From a virus: a stretch of 43,461 bases of DNA. Shown one piece after another: positions 38,990-43,461 of this stretch. The number at the start of each line of letters is the position of its first letter. Within the stretch, counting starts at the first letter, position 1. A program made the translations under genes and the position numbers. Under the pieces are notes generated by a model. That model was not told the DNA's origin. It saw nothing but the letters and a program-made list of their open reading frames with translations, and made no database searches. The stretch covers positions 1 through 43,461 of IMG/VR virus record IMGVR_UViG_3300006920_000080; one strand, given 5' to 3'.

Positions 38990-39667
38990 ATGATTGAAAT
39001 TATACCGCTATTAAATTTTGTAAAGGATTACCCGTGGTTTACGCCATTGATTGCGGCGCTTGCTATCCTTGCTGCTATCACGTTTATGCCCAAGATGGTG
39101 ATGCTTTCTTTGTCGAATACTAGAAGCATTCATAACATGATGAGCGTCGTTTTAGCGTCAAGCAAGCCATCTAAGGCAGCGTTAAAAGCAGAGCAAAAGG
39201 CGAACGATGAGTTAGACTTCCTCGTTAAGTCTTACGGCATGGACAGGGCTTACATCGGCTTATTCCATAACGGTGTTACTTCTTTCGGCGGCATACACAG
39301 ACAAAGCATGTACGTTAAGGCGGAAGGGTCTAGCGGTAAGCACCCTAGAGTCACCGCACGCCTTTCTGGTGTTCCGTTGTCTATATATGGCAGCTGGCTT
39401 TACAGCATGGATGCAGAAAGAGAAATATGCGTTGATGACATACGAAGGGTGCAAGCAGACATACCAGAAGCTTACCCGATGTTTGAAAGGTACAGCGTTA
39501 AATCAATATACATCCTACCTCTAATAAATACAGTTACAGGGATAGATGGATGTGCCTTTATTGAGTATTGCAGCGAAAACAGAACGCTAACAAGCATAGA
39601 GCTTGACCAGATAAGATTGAGAACACAAGCCATTTACACGAAATTGCATGAGGCGAATAATGTATGA
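38990..39667 (+). CDS. Membrane-anchored GAF-like protein next to endolysin
   Basis: 225 aa. One N-terminal TM (PWFTPLIAALAILAAITFMP, about 15-34), a charged helical stalk (50-75), then an alpha-beta domain with AYIGLFHNGVTSFGG ... VKSIYILPLINTVTGIDGCAFIEYCSENRTLTSIELDQIRL that looks like a GAF-type sensor fold. It overlaps the M15 endolysin by four bases. A role in sensing or in lysis timing is possible; it is not a typical holin or spanin. Confidence 0.65.
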   Translation: MIEIIPLLNFVKDYPWFTPLIAALAILAAITFMPKMVMLSLSNTRSIHNMMSVVLASSKPSKAALKAEQKANDELDFLVKSYGMDRAYIGLFHNGVTSFGGIHRQSMYVKAEGSSGKHPRVTARLSGVPLSIYGSWLYSMDAEREICVDDIRRVQADIPEAYPMFERYSVKSIYILPLINTVTGIDGCAFIEYCSENRTLTSIELDQIRLRTQAIYTKLHEANNV

Positions 39668-40023
39668 TCGATAAACTAAGCAAGCACTTTTCCAGATCCG
39701 AGTTCGCGTGTAAGTGTGGGTGCGGATTCGCTACTGTTGACGTTAAGCTACTGGATATTCTCGAAGTGGTTCGCGTTCATTTTGGTAGACCAGTCACCAT
39801 AAATTCAGCGTGTCGATGTGAGTCGCACAATGCTAAAATAGGCGGTGCTAAGGGAAGTAAGCACAAAGAAGGCATTGCGGCTGACATTGTAGTTAAAGAT
39901 GTTTCACCGGAAAAGGTGCATGGCTTTTTAACTGGCTATTTGTGCGGTGAGGGCGGTTTAGGCAAGTACAACACATTCACACACGTAGATTCGCGGGTAA
40001 CGCCTGCAAGATGGGGTAACTAA
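39664..40023 (+). CDS. M15 peptidase endolysin
   Basis: 119 aa. Zinc site and catalytic residues of D-Ala-D-Ala-type M15_3 peptidases: GSKHKEGIAADI (His67, Asp74) and THVDSR (His107, Asp109). It should cut peptidoglycan peptides at lysis. No signal peptide, so it depends on a holin (1814-2305). Next gene starts in its stop TAATG. Confidence 0.85.
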   Translation: MIDKLSKHFSRSEFACKCGCGFATVDVKLLDILEVVRVHFGRPVTINSACRCESHNAKIGGAKGSKHKEGIAADIVVKDVSPEKVHGFLTGYLCGEGGLGKYNTFTHVDSRVTPARWGN

Positions 40024-41348
40024 TGTCTAAAGAACTATTGCAAATACCGCTCACGATTAACGCCTCTATGGTGCGTCGTGAAATGGTCGATGGTGCGGAT
40101 TGCATCATTATTAATTCAGCAACCTTGCCAGATAACATCGTTATGAATGGCGGGTTGTATCCTGCCGAGGAAATAGCAAATTCGTTTGCAACGCTTGAGC
40201 GCGTCCTTGCCCCTGTCGGCCATCCAGAAAAGGACGGCAAATACATAAGCGCCAATGATCCTTATGCTATCCATAACTTTGACGTGGGCGCATACGTTGC
40301 CAATGTAGAGCGTAAAAACGGCAAGGTTTACCACGACACGATTATCAACATCGATGTGGCAAATCAGACTGAGCGCGGCCGTGAAATGCTTGAGGCAATC
40401 GGCAACATGGAGAAGAACGGCGTTCCGATCCATACAAGCACCGGCGTCTTACTTGAGCGTGAAATCCTTGATAAGCCACAAATGAACGCTGCCGAGATCG
40501 AATACACTTGGATTGCTCGCAATATGAAGTTTGATCATAACGCTATGCTGCCTAATCAGATCGGTGCGGCAACACCAGAGCAAGGCGTTGGCATGCTGGT
40601 TAATACTGCTGACGTTAACCTAGCGAGCTTTGAAGGCAACGAAGATTACGAGGATGAATCGTTAGATTCTTTGCTTGGCGACTTGCGAGATATGCTAAAA
40701 GATAAGATCGCTCAAACCGAGATTGGCGCAAAGTACATTTACATTGCCGAAATCTTTGACCGTGCGGTTGTGTACGAGGTCACGCGCGACGACAACACAG
40801 ACGATTATTACCGTGTTGAATACGCGATCCTTGATGGTGAAGTTCAGCTTGGCACCGAGAAAGAAAAAGTAAAACGCCGCTTCTCATGGGCAACAAATAA
40901 GCTGAAAACATTCATCAAAAACATGGGGTTTGCAAAGCCCATTCAAGAGACTTATAATGAAACGGTTACAAATTCAAACTCAAACGAGGGTTCAGAAATG
41001 ACACCAGAAGAGAAAGCGGCCTTTGCTGCCGACATTACTAAGCAGGTGGTAGGCAATGCTGACTTACTTAAAGTCATTGCTGATACCGTTAAAGGTGCCG
41101 TTCAGCCAATCGCTGACAGCATGACAAAACTAGAAGCCAATGCACAAACTGCCGAAAAAGCAGAACGCGCACCGCTTGAAGCTAAAGCAGAAGCCAAAGG
41201 CTTATCTGCTGACGAAATTAAATCGATGTCTACTAACGCATTAAAAGTTGCGTTCGGCGCTGACATTGAAGGTTCTGCAACGTATCTTGCTGGTGGTGAG
41301 CCTCAAGTAAATGCAGACGAATCCGAATTCTCACGCGAGCTACCATAA
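40023..41348 (+). CDS. DUF2213 head maturation protease with scaffold tail
   Basis: 441 aa. DUF2213 N-terminal part (residues 1-200: VMNGGLYPAEEIANSFATLERVLAPVGHPEKDGKYISAND and STGVLLER), an acidic linker, and from residue 326 a helical acidic segment (TPEEKAAFAADITKQVVGNADLLKVIADTVKG) like a scaffold. It sits before the decoration and major capsid genes as in related phages. Likely it forms the inner core and cleaves during prohead maturation. Confidence 0.8.
   Translation: MSKELLQIPLTINASMVRREMVDGADCIIINSATLPDNIVMNGGLYPAEEIANSFATLERVLAPVGHPEKDGKYISANDPYAIHNFDVGAYVANVERKNGKVYHDTIINIDVANQTERGREMLEAIGNMEKNGVPIHTSTGVLLEREILDKPQMNAAEIEYTWIARNMKFDHNAMLPNQIGAATPEQGVGMLVNTADVNLASFEGNEDYEDESLDSLLGDLRDMLKDKIAQTEIGAKYIYIAEIFDRAVVYEVTRDDNTDDYYRVEYAILDGEVQLGTEKEKVKRRFSWATNKLKTFIKNMGFAKPIQETYNETVTNSNSNEGSEMTPEEKAAFAADITKQVVGNADLLKVIADTVKGAVQPIADSMTKLEANAQTAEKAERAPLEAKAEAKGLSADEIKSMSTNALKVAFGADIEGSATYLAGGEPQVNADESEFSRELP
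40998..41348 (+). CDS. Possible nested scaffold protein (internal start)
   Basis: An in-frame ATG at 40998 has GAGGG seven bases upstream and would make a 116-aa scaffold from the C-terminal part of the DUF2213 gene, as lambda Nu3 is made inside C. The upstream 20 codons (NSNSNEG region) look like a linker. Inference from SD and domain border. Confidence 0.45.
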   Translation: MTPEEKAAFAADITKQVVGNADLLKVIADTVKGAVQPIADSMTKLEANAQTAEKAERAPLEAKAEAKGLSADEIKSMSTNALKVAFGADIEGSATYLAGGEPQVNADESEFSRELP

Positions 41349-41362
41349 GAGGGTATTAGATT

Positions 41363-41794
41363 ATGGCTACCAATGTAATTTTTCGTGGCTCCGTTGAAAA
41401 CAACAAGCCAACACAGACAGAAGCAAAAGCAGCGGCAGCAACATTGCCCGGCACTTTGCTATCTAAAGTCGCTGGCGTGTTCACGGCTTATAACACTGAC
41501 GGCGCAGGCGCAGGCGTAAAACTTTACGTTGCAGACTTAAACTTCTTGCAGCAAGGCTCTACTACTGACACTTGGGCATCCGGTGACACTATGGTTGCTT
41601 TCGAACCAGAAGGCAATGACCGTTACAATATGCTTGTTGCTACAGGCCAAACGATCTCAGCGGTTGATACACCACTTGCTGCTGACGGTGCTGGCTTATT
41701 GCGTATCGGTGTTGTTGGTACTGATGACATTATCTGTTATTCAGACGAAGTTATCACAACCACAGCAACTACGCTTGTCGCAGTTAAATTTTAA
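41363..41794 (+). CDS. Putative capsid decoration (cement) protein
   Basis: 143 aa, small beta-rich protein (LPGTLLSKVAGVFTAYNTDGAG ... DTMVAFEPEGNDRYNML) between protease/scaffold and major capsid protein, the usual place for lambda gpD-like cement. It would stabilise the expanded head. SD GAGGG. Confidence 0.65.
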   Translation: MATNVIFRGSVENNKPTQTEAKAAAATLPGTLLSKVAGVFTAYNTDGAGAGVKLYVADLNFLQQGSTTDTWASGDTMVAFEPEGNDRYNMLVATGQTISAVDTPLAADGAGLLRIGVVGTDDIICYSDEVITTTATTLVAVKF

Positions 41795-41808
41795 GAGGGT
41801 AAACAACT

Positions 41809-42852
41809 ATGTACGGATTTGATGAAGCAAAAGGGTTGTTTGCAAATAGCCAATCAAGCCTTTCAAACGTAAAGAAACAGTGGGGCGAAGTTCAAGCGCG
41901 CCGCGAGTTCTTCAACAACTACGAGAAAAGCATTGCCAAGATGTCAGGCAACGCAGCGGCAACTATCCCGCGTGATGTGTATATCGAGTTTGATAATATC
42001 ACCAAAGAAATCATGCGTAATGACGAAGGCGACGTTCTATTAAATGACTTGCTACCGTTGGCACGCTCGGTTGATATTGGCAAGATCGAATATAAATACC
42101 GTAAAGCATCTGATTCTGGTAACGCAAAAACCACTTTGAGTGGTCAGACTGTCGTTACTATGGACAAAACGCAATACTCGTATGACTCTGCAATCGTGCC
42201 AGTTCAGCAAGACGGCTTTGGTCGTGAATGGCGTGAACTAGCAGGCCAACGCTCAGAAGGCTTTGACGCATTGTTTGATGATCAGCGTAACTCTGTTAAA
42301 GCGACTCGTCGCGAACAGGTTGACTACATCTTCAATGGTAATACTGACATTGAGTTTAACGGCGCTACTTGGGCTGGTTTAAAAGCTGACTCACGAGTTG
42401 TACAAAGCACACTTAGCGTTGATTTGTCTTCTGGTGCAGTTACAGCCGACAACGTACGTAAAGAGTTCCGCGCTCAACGTGACGCACTACGAATTACCAA
42501 CAACGTTATGGGTCAAGTCACTATCTACGTTTCTCGTGAAATCATGAGCAACCTAGAGCGCTACTTCTCTGATAATGACGCTGGCTTCGGCACTATGCTT
42601 GACGCTGTCCGCGCTCTTAACGGTATCGCAGCGGTAAAAGAAACGGCTTTGCTAACTGGTAACGAAATCCTAGCGATGGTATTGGATAGCTCCGTTATCC
42701 GTCCAGTAGTTGGCATGGGTGTTTCTACTATCCCAGTTCAGCGATCTAACCCTTTCGACGCTCACAACTTCATTACTTGGGGTGCCATGGGTATTCAAGT
42801 TATGCAGGATTACGCAGGTCGTTCTGGTGTTCTTTACGCAACTACAGCGTAG
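41809..42852 (+). CDS. Major capsid protein, DUF2184 family
   Basis: 347 aa. Typical DUF2184 capsid: MYGFDEAKGLF start, AATIPRDVYIEFDNITKEIM, FGREWRELAGQRSEGFDALFDDQR and a C-terminal PVQRSNPFDAHNFITWGAMGIQVMQDY. The HK97 fold is expected. SD GAGGG at the 3' end of the decoration gene spacer. A strong UUCG terminator follows, typical after the most abundant virion protein. Confidence 0.9.
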   Translation: MYGFDEAKGLFANSQSSLSNVKKQWGEVQARREFFNNYEKSIAKMSGNAAATIPRDVYIEFDNITKEIMRNDEGDVLLNDLLPLARSVDIGKIEYKYRKASDSGNAKTTLSGQTVVTMDKTQYSYDSAIVPVQQDGFGREWRELAGQRSEGFDALFDDQRNSVKATRREQVDYIFNGNTDIEFNGATWAGLKADSRVVQSTLSVDLSSGAVTADNVRKEFRAQRDALRITNNVMGQVTIYVSREIMSNLERYFSDNDAGFGTMLDAVRALNGIAAVKETALLTGNEILAMVLDSSVIRPVVGMGVSTIPVQRSNPFDAHNFITWGAMGIQVMQDYAGRSGVLYATTA

Positions 42853-42876
42853 TAACACTCTAAGGCATTAGCCGAC

Positions 42877-42904
42877 AAAGGGGAGCTTCGGCTCCCCTTT
42901 TTAT
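42877..42904 (+). terminator. Strong terminator after the major capsid gene
   Basis: AAAGGGGAGC TTCG GCTCCCCTTT hairpin (42877-42900), 10-bp stem and UUCG tetraloop, then T run. It may leak to reduce downstream expression relative to capsid. Confidence 0.9.
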
Positions 42905-42919
42905 TGTGAGGAAAAGATA

Positions 42920-43216
42920 ATGTATACACGTAAAGTAATGGATAGAAACTGTTTCTATCATGTAGGCGGAAAGCTGCAAGAGCTTGAAATCGGTACAGTC
43001 ATTGAAACTGCATCGCCTGATTTATTCGGGGCTAAAGCGGTAACGGTTGGACAGGTTGAGCTCGAAGTCGCTAGTCCAGAAATTGAAGAGTCTGGATCTA
43101 ATGAAGAGGCGGATTTACGCGCGTTCATCCTTGATAAAACAGGGCAAGAAGCAGGCGGGAATTCTAAAATGTCAACATTGCGTAAACGCGCTAAATCATT
43201 GGGATGGGGTGAATAA
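42920..43216 (+). CDS. Head protein with C-terminal HeH/LEM-like motif
   Basis: 98 aa. N-terminal beta part (FYHVGGKLQELEIGTVIE) and a C-terminal small helix-extended-helix unit (LRAFILDKTGQEAGGNSKMSTLRKRAKSLGW), a DNA- or protein-binding fold found in several phage head completion proteins. Its stop overlaps the next start (TAATG). Confidence 0.65.
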   Translation: MYTRKVMDRNCFYHVGGKLQELEIGTVIETASPDLFGAKAVTVGQVELEVASPEIEESGSNEEADLRAFILDKTGQEAGGNSKMSTLRKRAKSLGWGE

Positions 43217-43461
43217 TGGCTAATCAATATAACTTTCTTACTGCTGAGGGCGATAAATTTATTCCCATTGCCGGTGGAGAATATGAAATCCAAGAAATGA
43301 GCGCCTCTTATAGTACCGGACAATGCTACTTGCAGTTTTATGATGCGCAGTTTGCACCGGTGACACCAACAGCGGGAACGGTTACGTTTAAGGCTTCACC
43401 TTTTGCGGCCGATCAATGGCTAGGCTCGTCAAATGGATCTGATACCATCGATGCCACTACG
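43216..43461 (+). CDS. Partial virion protein, cut by right window edge
   Basis: 82 codons seen (MANQYNFLTAEGDKFIPIAGG...), beta-rich, ending at a codon border with no stop. By position a small head or head-tail protein between the major capsid region and the connector genes that appear at 3303. It does not continue sensibly into base 1. Confidence 0.7.
   Translation, partial: MANQYNFLTAEGDKFIPIAGGEYEIQEMSASYSTGQCYLQFYDAQFAPVTPTAGTVTFKASPFAADQWLGSSNGSDTIDATT

Noticed and set aside
1-43461. Closed circular genome
   Set aside because: Joining base 43461 to base 1 runs the partial virion gene into the antisense of a minus-strand gene with early-type features, so some sequence is missing or the ends are real breaks.
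1-43461. Prophage with integrase, repressor or CRISPR array
   Set aside because: No gene or repeat of these kinds is visible on either strand; the regular short repeats are promoter elements and TGCTTA sites.

Overview
This window is most of the genome of a tailed double-stranded DNA phage (class Caudoviricetes). A long tape measure, a lambda-like tail tip (NlpC/P60 plus TipJ) and no sheath gene point to siphovirus morphology. The host is probably a Gram-negative bacterium, likely a gammaproteobacterium: GC content is moderate, promoters are sigma70-like, Shine-Dalgarno (SD) sites are strong, there is a lipoprotein with a lipobox, and the SSB ends in DLSIPF. I cannot name the host genus. I see no integrase, CI-like repressor, plasmid partition gene or CRISPR array, so a lytic lifestyle is more likely. 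Both window ends cut through genes.

Layout. 1-2305 (minus strand): a partial early gene, a small HD-domain alarmone hydrolase, tRNA-Trp inside about 900 nt of structured noncoding sequence with its own promoter, and a three-TM holin. 2340-2712: an AT-rich tract among TGCTTA repeats (origin-like). 2749-14773 (plus): neck, tail tube, chaperone, tape measure, tail tip and fibre genes, interrupted by one minus-strand early gene (8578-8955). 14804-19798 (minus): lipoprotein, RecE-like exonuclease and partner, VRR-NUC nuclease, DEAD-like helicase and ASCH protein. 19883-27046 (plus): Zn protein, CHC2 primase, YopX protein, DUF3987 helicase, a run of small overlapping genes and an AP2-domain protein. 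27180-27700: a second, largely inverted copy of the AT-rich/TGCTTA element. 27796-43461 (plus with minus inserts): small genes, terminase subunits split by a homing-endonuclease-like gene, portal, MuF-like head protein, SSB, a membrane GAF-like protein, M15 endolysin, DUF2213 protease/scaffold, decoration protein, DUF2184 major capsid protein and head completion genes.

Regulation. At least fourteen early units, on both strands, start with nearly the same cassette: a TTGCNN -35 box, a spacer of 16-18 nt (usually 17), a TAATNT-like -10 box, an (A)GATTAAT element on or beside the -10, and then a GAGGAGAAAG-type SD. Structural units instead use other promoters (TTGATA/TATAAT at 2691, TTTACA/TATCAT at 38931, or extended -10 boxes). 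Many early cassettes sit inside the late structural operon, each closed by hairpin terminators, so the genome looks like a late backbone carrying independently expressed early modules.

The most unusual parts are the tRNA-containing structured RNA region, which holds two related long hairpins with compensatory base changes; the genome-wide early promoter/operator set; and the paired origin-like elements about 25 kb apart.
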